Source of the DNA: Glaciozyma antarctica PI12
Lineage: Eukaryota; Basidiomycota; Microbotryomycetes; Kriegeriales; Camptobasidiaceae
DNA: 64,000 bases
Assembly (NCBI GenBank): GCA_002917775.1
Contig: KZ627146.1
Coordinates: 328,112-392,111 of the forward strand
Direction: 5' to 3'
The position numbers and the translations under genes are program-made. This document shows positions 34,101 through 44,467 of the stretch, piece by piece. Every line of letters begins with the position of its first letter. The stretch's first letter is position 1. Under the pieces are notes generated by a model. That model searched no databases and was not told the DNA's origin. It worked only from the letters and a program-made list of their open reading frames with translations.

Positions 34101-35971
34101 GGGGATGACGACGTCGTCAGTCGTAGCGACTTCCTCGCCATCTTGCTCCGGGTGGACGGGGGTAGGGCTCGAGTTGACGTGGAGGTAGTAGCGACCGAGG
34201 TGCTCCTGGTCCGCCTGGATGACGCCCTCGCCGATCTGCTTAAGCGAAGGCATTTTGGGGCCGACAGGTCGGTCCTTGGGCCACGACCAGACGTTGCGGA
34301 ACCAGAGCTGGGGGATGATGTGGAGTGTCGCGGGCTCGGGTCCGCGGTTGTAGGCTGTGATGCGAATCGAGATGCCTTCGGCGTTGTCCTCGTCCTTGGC
34401 GTACTGAAGCGAAGGAACTTCAGCTGCTGTGCTGCGAGAACGGATAGTAAGCCACGCACCTCGACAAAGACGTCCCAGTAGCGGTTGTCGTCGAATGCGT
34501 CCGTGTCGGTGATCTCAAACTCGCCAACGTCGCGATCACGGTTGCTGCTCTCCCGCACGAGCTGCTCGTACGGGTACTCGCGCTGCGGGTACTTGTACAA
34601 GAACCTGGTCCGCAAAAGCGTTAGCGAGGTGGAGAAGCGTTAACGCAAAGACACGCACTTCATGTACGAGTGCGTAGGCGTAGAGTCCTGTACGAATGGC
34701 GTCAGCGCCAGTTCTCGACGCAGTACGGGAAGAAGCTCACGAGGTAGTAGTACATCTCCTTGACGTCCTCGCCGTGGTTACCCTGGTGACCCGTCGTTCC
34801 GAACATGCGCTCCTTGAGGATCGGGTCGACGCCGTTCCAGAGTCCGACGGCGAAGCACATCTTGCCGTGGTTGTCGCTGATACCTCCGAGTCCGTCCTCT
34901 CCCCAGCGGTACGCTCGCGAACGAGCGTGCTCGTGAGGGAAGTGCGTCCAGGCGTCTCCGTTCGCCGAGTAGTCCTCTCGAACCGTCGCCTGCGTTCCAA
35001 TCCCGTCAGCTCCCGTTCCTCCACCGCACAGCTGAAGAAATAGAACGCACCCATTGTCGCTCGCTGACGTAGGGACCCCATCGCTTCCAGTGCTTCTCCT
35101 TGTTCTCATCCTCGTCGAGCCGCTTCTCCTCGACACTCTTCCACTCGTCAAACATGCTGTCCCGGCCCTCCTTCTTCATCCCCGGCGTCGGGAACGGGTG
35201 GTTGGTAGCCTCGCTGCTCCTCGTGCTCGAGATGCTCGCCGTCCTCGACTTCTTGCCTCCGTACCTCGACGATCCGACCGATCCCGTGTGCGAGTTACGA
35301 GAGTGGAGAGGAAGCCGCCCTGGGTGCTGGTGGGACGAAGCGGAAGGGTTACGGTTCTTGGCGCCAAAGAGGTCGGGGAAGGCGGGCATGGCGTCGCGGA
35401 GGAGGGAGCTGGGAGTCGAAGGTTTCGAAAGGAGGGAGCTGAGGGGGTTCTTAAACTTGGGCTTGGGCTTGGGCGCTCCACCGGGAGTAGCGTCGTTATC
35501 CGAGTCGTCGTCGTCGGGTCCATCCACGAAATCGTTTCGCTGGCCGTGACGCTCGACGCCTGCGTCGTAGCCTTCCTCGGCGGCGCGGTAGTCAGGCTGC
35601 TTCGACGTAGCGCGCTTGGCGGGCAGAGGCTTCTTGGTGACGGTGCCTGACCGACCTAGGCGAGGGGGAGCTGCGGTAGGAGGTGCAAGGGAGGACGTCG
35701 CGTTGATGCTGGGAGCGGAGGCGGCGCGAGGCTGTGGGGTCGACTTGAGTCCGCTCGAGGCTGCAGAGACGGGGAGGTCAATTTTCAAGGGAGGGTTGGT
35801 GCTATCGGCGCCCTGCCTGCGCTTGTCGGTGAGGGAGGGAGGAGGGCCAAAGGGCGAGCTGCCGGCGGGGAGGGTCGAACGGGGAGTCGTCTGGGCTGAG
35901 GCGGCGGACGGGTTGAACGGCTCTGGGGGAGGGATGGGGATCTTGTTGGGGTGGGCAGGACGAGGAGCCAT
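31130..35971 (-). CDS. GH63-type glucosidase-like protein with a 300-residue disordered N-terminus
   Basis: Eighteen exons join without a phase conflict to 1288 residues: 35051-35971, 34741-34989, 34659-34687, 34460-34604, 33574-34403, 33419-33515, 33277-33357, 33067-33218, 32915-33016, 32697-32858, 32565-32635, 32221-32502, 32050-32164, 31789-31992, 31634-31730, 31502-31578, 31386-31445, 31130-31322. The (alpha/alpha)6 barrel carries [59 protein letters not shown] and [16 protein letters not shown]. These fit glycoside hydrolase family 63 of the cytosolic/YgjK-like type rather than ER glucosidase I, since there is no signal peptide or membrane anchor. The N-terminal 250 residues are Pro/Ser-rich and end in [19 protein letters not shown]. 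Substrate is unknown. A 29-nt exon (34659-34687) is included. Confidence 0.88.
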
Positions 35972-36344
35972 GCTGGGCGTCGTCGTTCGTCTTCGTCACG
36001 AACGGGAGCTCGGCGGCTGAGACTCTGGGACGCTGAGATCGATGGTCCTGCTGGTTCCTGGAGGCGCTTCTTCCGTGAGGGTCGCGCGAGTTCCTGGTCG
36101 TTGATCGTGCGAGGAGCTGTGTTGGGGGAGGAAGAAGACAGCGCGCGAAGTCGTCTTTGAGATTGGGGTCTCAGCCAGATCGTCATCACCGCCGAAGAGC
36201 AAAGTCGTTTTGGTCTATGCTTACGCCCACCTTGCCTGCCGCCCTGTTCTTCCTCACAGAAACAGTCTGTAGAAACTAGGCGAGCTCCGAACGAAATCCG
36301 ACTTTGCAGGCGATTTACAAAAAACAAGCCCACGGGGGCGACGG
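35972..36344. promoter_or_regulatory. upstream region of the GH63-like gene
   Basis: This 373-bp stretch follows the CLYBL stop and precedes the GH63-like start, both minus strand. It should hold the GH63 promoter. No element is assigned. Confidence 0.4.
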
Positions 36345-37902
36345 TCAAGCCTTCGAAGCGAGAGGTACGTTCAACCCCGCCGCCTTTGCCTTCGCAAGTA
36401 CCGAACGAGCCTGCAGAAGCTTCACGAGAAGGATCAGTTCCGCCGCCAGTGCAGAGGGAAGGCGACGGGAGACTGACCATCGGCGCATCGATCATATCGC
36501 CGTCGAGCCCGTACGCGCCTTTACCATTCTTCGATGCCGCTTCGTACCCGTCAAGGATGGCTACAGCTTTGGCGATTTCTGTGACGAGGAGGTTAGGTCG
36601 GCGGGATCGTGGGAGCGAACACGAGCGACGTACCTTTCTCCGACGGCGAGAAGCAGCTCTGGATGATCTCGACCTGGGCAGGATGGATCGCTTGCTGCAG
36701 GTTCAGAAGAATCAGGTACCAAAACATCAAACGAGGCAGCGAGGAGAACGAACCTTGCCGTCGAAACCCAGCTCCCGTCCCTCCTGACTCTCCTCCCTCA
36801 GCACCTGCACCCCATCGTCAGCCTCCATCGAGTCCAAGTCATCTCACACGAGCGAACGCACCTCGAAATCTTTGTACGCAACGCAGACGAGGTCGATCGC
36901 CTGCAGCCCGTACGCCTTCGCATGCGCTACGATCGCCGAGCGAGCGTACGCCATCTCGTGTCGCGATTTCGTGCGAAGGAGGTTCGAAGTGGCGCAGTAG
37001 TCTTCTGAAGCGAACTGTGAGGAAAGACTTAGCGGGGCAGACGGGGGAGAGGGGGGAGGGCGAACCGAGAATCGAGTCGAGTCGTTGCGAAGAGGTTGCG
37101 ATCTGTAAGGATGGCGTCAGGACGGAATAGATAGCGAGGATGGTGCGTAGGCCGCGCCTCCTTGAGGTTCATGAGAGCCAGGGGGCTTTCGATGCTAGCG
37201 ATGATGCGAAGAGACGCCTTTGTCTTCTCGAGCCCGTGCGAGTTGATGAGAGCGTCGACTGCCTGGACGTCCGCGGCACTGTTGACTTTGGGAATGACGA
37301 TACCGTCGAGATGCTTCGATTTCAACTAGAAAGGAAGCGAATCAGCGGGGAGGAGCTTCGCAGTCCCTGCGTGCGAGCGAGCGAGAAAGAGTGCTCACCA
37401 CGACCTCCAAATCGTCCGCTCCCATCGGTCCAGCATTAATCCTCACAAACTTGAGTCCCTTCCCCTTCTTCGAAGCCTGCAACGCACTGCACACCTCATC
37501 AGCTTCGTCCCTCCCGCCCCTCCCGCGCACTCACTCAAACACCGCCGCCCGCGCCGCACCCTTCTGTCCTTCCGCTACCGAGTCTTCTAGATCAAAGATG
37601 ATGGCATCTGCAGGGCTGTCGATGCTCTTCTTGAGCTTGCGGGGGTCGGAGCCGGGGACGTAGAGGAGGGCTCGGCGCGGGTGGAGCTCGGGGATGGCGA
37701 GGGAGGAGTCGGAGTGCTTGTAGCGGTGTAGTGGAGGCGACAGGCCGGAAGTTGGTGCGGTGCGAGCAGAGAGGCGGAGGAGAGTGCGAGGGTGAGGCGA
37801 GAGGGAGGAGCGGGAGCCGAAGCTACGGCGGAGTGGGGCAGCGGCCGGGCGAGTGAGGGCTGGGAGGGAGCTGCTGAGGCGTGAGGAGCTTGTTCTGATC
37901 AT
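36345..37902 (-). CDS. CLYBL: citrate lyase beta-like protein (HpcH/HpaI-CitE family), mitochondrial
   Basis: Exons are 37535-37902, 37399-37486, 37158-37325, 37066-37102, 36862-37014, 36754-36804, 36634-36694, 36478-36578 and 36345-36410 (about 363 residues). The start MIRTSSSRLSSSLPALTRP is Arg/Ser-rich and acid-free, as mitochondrial presequences are. Family segments are RRALLYVPGSDPRKL, FDLEDSVAEGQK, KFVRINAGPMG, LDGIVIPKVNSA, IIASIESPLALMNLKE, SEDYCATSNLLR and IHPAQVEIIQSCFSPSE. Animal CLYBL acts on citramalyl-CoA/malyl-CoA; the same reaction is inferred. The intron after LMNLKE has a GC donor. The junction SIL/FASEDYC is one base out of phase with a GT donor, so one extra G is present, or the acceptor 10 bases inside is used. 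It is divergent from A2 with 136 bp between. Confidence 0.85.
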
Positions 37903-38038
37903 CCTGACAGGTAGACCAGCAAGCTCGTTCCTGAGGCGAGGTTGGGAGGAGGGCAAGAGGAGGACAAGAGGACTTCGCTCGACAACTTCGCACGACAACT
38001 CGCACCCACTCGCCCCAGCGCTCGACTCCACCAGCAGG

Positions 38039-39230
38039 ATGATTCTCCAGCTCCCAGCCGAAGTCACCAGCCACATCATCCAGCTCAGCCTTCCCCATCC
38101 CCCCTTTGACTCCTTCCCGGAACGCGCCGACCTCCTCCTTTCGCACTCGCTCGTCAATCGGACTTGGGCAGCATTGGCGCAGCAGGAGCTCTACACGCAC
38201 ATAGCTATTGACGGCACTGAGGTAGCAGAGTGCTTCATCAAGACCCTCGAGGAAGACGGCGCAGCAGTCGGCGAAAGGGCGAGGTCTCTTCGGGTGGGAA
38301 CGAAGGAACGGGAGACGTGGTTTGAGGACGACAAGCTCGTAGGGTCGATTGTCCGGAGCCTTCCCAATCTGGTGGAGTTTTGGAAAATGGGAGTTGGTTA
38401 CTCAAAGCTGTCTTTGCTCGCTACCGACAGTGAGTCTCCACCGCCCGCTGCTCCTTCAGGGGGCCGCACAGATGCTGATGTTCCGTCTGTGGTAGCACTC
38501 TGTACTTTACACCTTCACTTTGCGGACTTCTGGCCTTCACCAGGCTTCTTCCTCAATCTTAACGGCTGCCCCGCCTTCACCTCTTTGCGGACCCTCTCCC
38601 TCGTCAATCCCCTCTATCGCACCCTCGCTGCCATCCTTCAAGCCGCCCCACTCTTCCCAAGCCTCGAGGACCTCACTATTGCTCGCACTTCCGACTACTA
38701 TTGGACAGCAGTTGCGCCCCATGGCTACCCCGGGACGCCCGGCCTCGCTTCTCAGCTTCGGTCCGTCTCCATCGAGATCAGGGGTGATTTGGCTCGAGAG
38801 ACAGCACTCTCAGCACTCTCCGATCGTTCCTTCATTCAGCAAAGTACCAACCTCGTCCACTTCCGAATCGCCGGACGAAATTGGAACGATCTCCTTCCCG
38901 CCGGGCTTTCGACACCCATTCAGCATCTTTGGCTTTCTAGCTTTGCCACCTTCGCCAAAGCGCGATCCAGCAATCTCGTCGCCGCAGCGCTAGAGGTACC
39001 AAACGCCGGCAGGAATCTCTGTCATTCATCTTCCTCCCGCGTTCGGAAAGGGACCCGAGGATGAGTCGGGGATGATAGAGCTGGAGGAGCTTTGCCGTCG
39101 TCGAGGAATAGCTTTGGTCGAGAACGCTGAGGAGGCGTCGTTGGAGACGTGGGAGGACTTTGTGGAGCTTGGTCCGTCGTTCCCGTCTTCGTCCGCGCGA
39201 TGTTTGCTGACGCTCCTTGCAGGCTGGTAG
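38039..39230 (+). CDS. F-box-like leucine-rich protein, family A copy 2 (C-terminal frame break)
   Basis: Exons 38039-38429, 38496-39171 and 39222-39230 mirror A1. The start MILQLPAEVTSHIIQLSLP is identical over 19 residues, and the first intron falls at the same place (LLATD). Near 39005 the frame runs into SSSSRVRKGTRG and a stop (39062-39064), while the frame one base over continues with GISVIHLPPAFG, IELEELCRRRGIALVE and ETWEDFVELGW, the normal family ending. So either the protein ends early or one frame change occurred. A4 has the same break at the same spot. The gene starts 136 bp from CLYBL and converges on C2. Confidence 0.68.
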
Positions 39231-39333
39231 CGAAGGGATGGAGGGAGTGCCTGCAACTTGATCTGTACGCTTGCTTGAGACTCTTGCTCACGGCGTTCGC
39301 TGCTTCCCAATCGCTCTCTCCTCAGCATCTACG

Positions 39334-40662
39334 TCAATCGTTCACCCTGCACTGAGAGCACCTCCACGCTTCGACAAGCCGCATTCTCCAGCATTGCTCC
39401 CTTCTCTCCGCTCTCCCACTATGCTCACTGAGCGCAAAACGAATCATCGTGCATCCCATCTCGCTACTCGCCTCACACCCAATCTTCTCTCGGTCCCTCC
39501 TTCCAGGCCAACCGAATCCCCTCTCCGCACAGCTCTCCACCAGCTTCACCCTCTCCGACATCCACACCGCCTCACGCGGTACGTGCACCTCTTCGATCTT
39601 GGGAAGGCGCATGATGCTCCGCACGATCTCTGCGCACTCAAGCTCCTTCGACAGCTGGCTTCCCGCAGAAGCTGCAGTCTGCGGCGCGACCTGGCTCAAG
39701 TCGAGCTCCTCCGCGACGAATCCAATCTTCTCGACGAAATGGAGAGGTGCCTGGAGGAAGGCGAGAACGTGGGCGGAGGTATCGAGGAAGAGGGAGGTGA
39801 TAGGTGGGAGAGGATCGAAGGTCGTTGTTGGGAGGGAGCAGGATGATCCGCCGAGGAAGGTGAGTTGGCGGAGGCTGGGGTAACGGTCGAGAGCGAGGTT
39901 GTTGGGGGAGAAGGTGCCGAACTCGCAGTTGATCAAGGCGAGCGAGGTGGTAGTTTCGGAGGAGGGGAGCTTTTTGGTGCGATAGCGGTTCCAGTGCGAG
40001 ATTTGAAGAGAGGTGCAGTGAACTGCGGGCAGATGAATCAGTATCAAGGCCTGCGAACTGAAAGCTCGCTCGCTACACGCACCGCGCGAACCGAAATGCT
40101 GGACGATTCCAGTGGACGACATGTTCCCTCCAAGCTCTATCCTCGGCAGCAAATGACAAGTCGTCCAGAGCGTCGCCGCCGACTTCCAGAAGTCCTCCGC
40201 CTCGCTCTCCGGAAAATCGATTCGCAAGCGCCGAGCTTCGCTCGCGGGGTTCGACTTCTCCAGAAAGGCGACAAGACGATCCAGATTTGACGTAGACGTG
40301 CAGTAGGCGAAGCTGGCGAGCTCGGACTGTGCTCCAGACCGCCAGGATTGACGGACGAGAGCTGCGTTCGTGAGGTAGGTCGCACGCTGGCGGTGCAGGA
40401 TTCGTCGATCGTGAATCGACGCCGTTTCGCGCGGCAGGAGTGATTGCGCGCCAATGTGGAAGATCCCGCGAAGAATTTCGGCGGGGAGAAAGGCGAGGAG
40501 GGAGGGGGATCGAGGAGTGTGGGGGACGGAAGGAGCAGAACGTCTGCCGCAGGCGGCGAAGAGGCGGTTTCTCCAGCTCGTCGTCCGTCTTGCTGGTGCG
40601 TTCGTAGAGAAGTCCTTGCCAAACTCGCTCCTAAGTCTCCCCTCCCCCAAACAGAGGCTCAT
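39334..40662 (-). CDS. F-box-like protein, family C copy 2 (open frame)
   Basis: Exons 40083-40662 and 39334-40022 give 422 residues with matching phase. The F-box-like start is LPAEILRGIFHIGAQSLLP followed by TNAALVRQSWRSGAQSEL. Leu-rich strands follow (TTSLALINCEFGTFSP, LRQLTFLGGSS, ITSLFLDTSAHVLAFLQAP, LPKIEEVHVP). The intron site equals that of C1. The in-frame ATG at 40662 lies inside the 3' part of B2 read in another frame, so the N-terminal 40 residues overlap B2 sequence by +1. Whether that ATG is used is open. The protein would be an SCF-type adaptor if the F-box is functional. Confidence 0.68.
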   Translation of the reverse strand: MSLCLGEGRLRSEFGKDFSTNAPARRTTSWRNRLFAACGRRSAPSVPHTPRSPSLLAFLPAEILRGIFHIGAQSLLPRETASIHDRRILHRQRATYLTNAALVRQSWRSGAQSELASFAYCTSTSNLDRLVAFLEKSNPASEARRLRIDFPESEAEDFWKSAATLWTTCHLLPRIELGGNMSSTGIVQHFGSRGACSERAFSSQALILIHLPAVHCTSLQISHWNRYRTKKLPSSETTTSLALINCEFGTFSPNNLALDRYPSLRQLTFLGGSSCSLPTTTFDPLPPITSLFLDTSAHVLAFLQAPLHFVEKIGFVAEELDLSQVAPQTAASAGSQLSKELECAEIVRSIMRLPKIEEVHVPREAVWMSERVKLVESCAERGFGWPGRRDREKIGCEASSEMGCTMIRFALSEHSGRAERREQCWRMRLVEAWRCSQCRVND

Positions 40663-41263
40663 AGGCGTTCGCGAGCTGCTTCGCCATCGAGTCGTCCTCG
40701 TCGACCCGGAGTTCCGCTCGAACGACCCGCAATCCCCTCTCCAATTCCTTCGCCAGCTCCCGTGGCTCCCAGAACGCGACATAAATCGCTTCGTTGAACC
40801 TCTCCACCTCCTTCTTCGCCTGGACTAGAGCCCAAAGTACCTCCCTCGCCGACATGAGGCCGCCTCGCACCCCCGCCGTGATCCCGTCGACCAGCTTCCT
40901 GAACGCACGGCAAATCGATTCGTTCCCAGTCAGCCGCTCCTCCTTGTCCCAGCGCTCGTAAAATACGACCTCGAAAGGTGTCCCCTAGCAAATCCGCCTC
41001 GTCAACTCCGTCACGTTGTCGAGCAGCGTTCGAGCTGGCGGCAGCGTCTCCTCCTCTTCCTCCTCCAGCGTCTCAAGCTCGTGCGAGTCCTCCGGCTTCG
41101 GTGCGGCGTCTGTATTCAAGTCGTGCTGGTCGAGAGGAGGCGCGGCGGAGAGTCGAAGGATCGACGGACTTGGGTCGGGCGTCGGCAGCGAGATGGAGAT
41201 GGAGTGTTCGGAAGTGGAGAGGGGAGGAGCTCGAGCAAGATTAGCTGGTGTGGTGGGATTCAT
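40630..41263 (-). pseudogene. family B gene, copy 2 (two in-frame TAG codons)
   Basis: From ATG 41263 the frame reads MNPTTPANLARAPPL and an acidic stretch to LLDNVTELTRRIC, then TAG at 40985-40987. The same frame continues without a shift: TPFEVVFYERWDKEERL, ESICRAFRKLVDGITAG, and RGLRVVRAELRVDEDDSMAK, which align with B1. A second TAG at 40631-40633 stands where B1 has Trp. Homology goes on past it (ERVWQGLLYERTSK, LRRLRQTF). The protein is therefore cut into pieces, although no frame was lost. The N-terminal third differs from B1. It is most likely a decaying copy. Confidence 0.6.
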
Positions 41264-41574
41264 CGCAGGAAGCACCTTGAGGGAGAGAGGAGGTGGTCAG
41301 CAACCGGCACTCGAGCGCCCTCGCCCCTCCCTCTTCCGCCAGCGGAGCCGCTCACCTTCACGAGAAAGCAGCAAGACAGAAGTCCTTTGTCGAAGTCTCG
41401 GTGCTGGCTCGCGTTGATGAAGGAAGAGAGGAAGACCTCGAACTTCGAGCGGGGTTTCCCTGGACTCCGGACGTCCTTCTCCCTCAAGCTTGTGCTGAAA
41501 TCCAATGCCTCTATTTATCACAAGGAACTACACTGCTATGCTTGAAATCTGTTTGAAAATTACGCCTTCCCTCC
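41264..41574. other. region between B2 and the BTB/T1 gene
   Basis: The 311 bases follow the BTB/T1 stop and precede the B2 start, both minus strand. No further gene is supported. Confidence 0.4.
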
Positions 41575-43847
41575 TTAGATCCACCCCGCCTTCTCCCTCC
41601 CCTTGACAACTTTCTTCTTCTCCTCTTCGACAACCTCCCTCTTCTTCTCCGACTCCAACCACCGCACAACTTCGACGATCCGCTCCTTCTCCACCTCGCA
41701 CGCCTCTCCAAGCTCCTCGATTCCCAACCAGCTCGCCTCCCGCTCGAGTGTCCTCAGCGACGCCAGGATCTCCAATGCCGACGGAGAGTGGAGCGAGAAG
41801 AGCGAGAGCGTCGTCTCGTCTACATCGAGTTCCAAATCCAGCGTCGTGCACTCCAACCCCCGTCGCGGGATACAAAGCGCGTCGGAGAACGTCCCGTTCC
41901 TCAAGAACGCCAGCACGTCTCCAAAGACCTCGCTCCCGCGATCAAGGAAGATGCTCATCGCCGTCGCCTCCTCCTCCTCCCCTCCATCACTCGGAAGGCT
42001 TCGACAGAGACTAAGTGGCCTACTCCCCGCTCCTTCGCTGACAACGTCGAGCTTCGGAACGGCAGAGACGACGCTGTCCCTCTTCGCGCTCCTCGGTCCC
42101 TTCGCACGACGCGTACTCCCTCGCGGGATTCCCAGGATCGTCGAGCGAGATTTGTCCTCGTCCGTCTTCGCCCCGATATCAACGGGCATTCCGAGGGACT
42201 GGCGGCGCTCGACGACCTTCTCGGTGCTGTCGTGCGATTGACCAGCGAGGACCTCAAAGTAGGGTCCCAGAGCGCGTTCGAAGGGGTTGATCTCGTCGGG
42301 AGAAGTGTGGGAGAGATGGTGGCGAGGGTTCCAGTCCTCGTCTTTGTCGTCGTCTTTCGAAGGCTTGGAGGAGAGAGCGGGGTAGACGGAGTGGACGCGG
42401 AGGTGGGGGAGAGGGGAGGAGACGAGGATTGGCTTGGAGAGGGCCGAGGCGGGGGTGATGAAGATTGTTGGGGAGGGAAGGGGGAGGAAAAGACGTTTGT
42501 GGAAAGGATCGATGGGGGAAGTCGGGGAGTGGGGGAGGTTGGAGTCTTCGAGGGAGAGCGAGAGCGAAAGGACGGAAGCGTCTTCGTTCGCGTAGTTCTG
42601 CGAAAGGAGAGAGGTCAGCAGGGTCGCTGAACGAGACTGAGAAAGTAACGCACGGTGTATGGGAACGGCGAAGGGAAGGGCGAGAGCGCAAAGTGCGAAG
42701 AGCTCAGCAAGCTATCCTCATCGTCCGTCTCGGCCTCCGACGCAGGGTACATGGAATCCCCACTGTCTTGCCTCCCACCCCTCTTCATCTCCTCCCTCCT
42801 CCCCTTCTCCCTCGCCTCCTCTAACACAGCCTCCACAAACTCGCCCAGCTTCCCTCCCCTCCCACACCGCACGAGCGTCTCTACCGAAGTAACGAACTTG
42901 GTTCCTCCGACGTCTAGCTCGACGAGAAGAGATCCAGGCGCTTTGGTACGCACGGTGAAAGGCGTTGGTGCGCGGAGGAGGAGGGCACGAAAAGGCGGGG
43001 GAGGAGGTGCAGGGGTCGAAGGTCGTCGAATGGAGAGGGGAGCGACGGCAGGCGGGGACTTCGCGCGGGAGGGGGTAATGGAGCGTCCGCCAAATGTGTC
43101 GTTGCGGGAGTCGGAGCGAGGAGCAAGGTCGACGAGGGTGGGGACGGGTGGAATGAGGGAGATGGGGCGAGCCCGAGGGACGAAGGCGGGTCGAAGAGTG
43201 GATTTGGGGAGGCGAGCGAGAGATGCGGAAGGAATTAGGGGATGAGGGATAGCGTGCTGCGGGCGAGGGGGGAGGGGGAGGGGGGAGGGGAGGGGCCGGA
43301 GAACGAGCGAGAGGTCCTGATACGCGGACGAGGTCGAGCTCCACTCCCGCTGCTCATCGTGCTCTCGCCGCTCCTAGTCCTCCCGTGCCCTCGTGCCACT
43401 TCGAACGCGTCGTCGACAGAAGCGACGACCCTCGCACCTCGCTCTAGCACCTCGTCGCCCGCGTCCCAAACATTGTCCATGGAGCCTCGGCCGACATTCA
43501 TCGGACTTCCGATGTCGAGCTTGCTCTCAATCGCACTTGCTTGATGACCGTATCGAGAGTAGCGGGTAGGCGAGGCCGGAGGAGAGTGGGAAAACCATTT
43601 CGACGACTTGATCGAGGGGAGCCGGGGAGTCTTGATGCTCCAGAGGGTCTCGTCGGAGAAGCGCGAGGTGAGGGTGCGGGGAGGAGTTGGAAGAGTCGAG
43701 TCGGGTGAGGAGGATTCGCCGGGAGAAGCGCCGTTGTGGCGGGAGATGGAGAAGCGTCGCTTGGGGGAGGAGACTGCGGCGAGGGAGGTTAGCGAAGTGC
43801 GGGTACCTGCAAGGAGAGCACGTACAGGTCTTGGACGAGGAGCTCAT
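41575..43847 (-). CDS. BTB/T1 (KCTD-like) protein with the domain split by a long insert
   Basis: Exon 1 is 43826-43847, intron 43774-43825, then coding to 42654, intron 42598-42653, and last exon 41575-42597. The first half of a T1/BTB fold is LLVELDVGGTKFVTSVETL; the matching second half, MSIFLDRGSEVFGDVLAFLR, comes about 260 residues later. The insert is disordered, Ser/Pro/Asp-rich. The C-terminus has helices (SLRTLEREASWLGIEELG) and a Lys/Glu tail. KCTD proteins often act as cullin-3 adaptors; that role is inferred. The N-terminal part (to PSPLARST) and the following part (IPSASLARLPKS) are in frames that differ by one base near 43255. An intron ending in the CCCGCAG there does not fix the phase, so a base change or unusual splice is present. 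Confidence 0.72.
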
Positions 43848-44467
43848 CGATCCGAGTAGTGTTCACAATCTGGGAGAGAGCAGGAGAGAGCAGTCCTGAA
43901 GAGAAGGAGCAGTGCGTCAAGGACAAAGGGGAGGAGGTTCCCTTTGTCGTGTCGACCGACCAGGAACGGGCCCCGTCCGTCTCAGGCCGCAAGCCTCTCC
44001 CTGTTAATAAATTGCTGAGACGCAGGCAATCCATTTCACTCTTCGCTCTTCGCTCCGAGTCCCAAGCAGCATCGAGCCTGAGTGGGGTCGCTGGAGACCT
44101 GCGTGTCAGCTCCCTCTCTCCTTCCCACGTCTCCTCGTCCCATATGCCGCGCAGCACGTATCGTGGGCCCTCTTCTACCGGTCTACCTTGTGCAGCTAGC
44201 CTTGACGCGAGGAGCGGGGGCGTGTGTTGAAAGGAGGTCGAGAGGTCGAGGAGACGTGGTGGACAAAGGATGGTGTGCAGCTGGGCGCCGCAAAGCCGTG
44301 CCAGGAGGCCGTCGTGCTCGTGGCCAACTCGTCGGTGGCCCTGTGTGTCCTCCGCCACGGGGGAGCTGAGGGAGGAGAGCAGGCGGGGAAGTTGAATGTA
44401 TGCTTGAACTCTCTCGGCTGTCCGCTCTCGATTGAATCTCTTCTTCTCCTCGTCTCTGTTCGACACC
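43848..44467. promoter_or_regulatory. divergent promoter of the BTB/T1 and MFS genes
   Basis: The two genes point away from each other across these 620 bases. A long antisense frame crosses it but has no family resemblance and covers MFS exon 1 in reverse, so it is not accepted. A pyrimidine-rich stretch with CTCTTCTTCTCC at 44445 precedes the MFS ATG. Confidence 0.4.
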
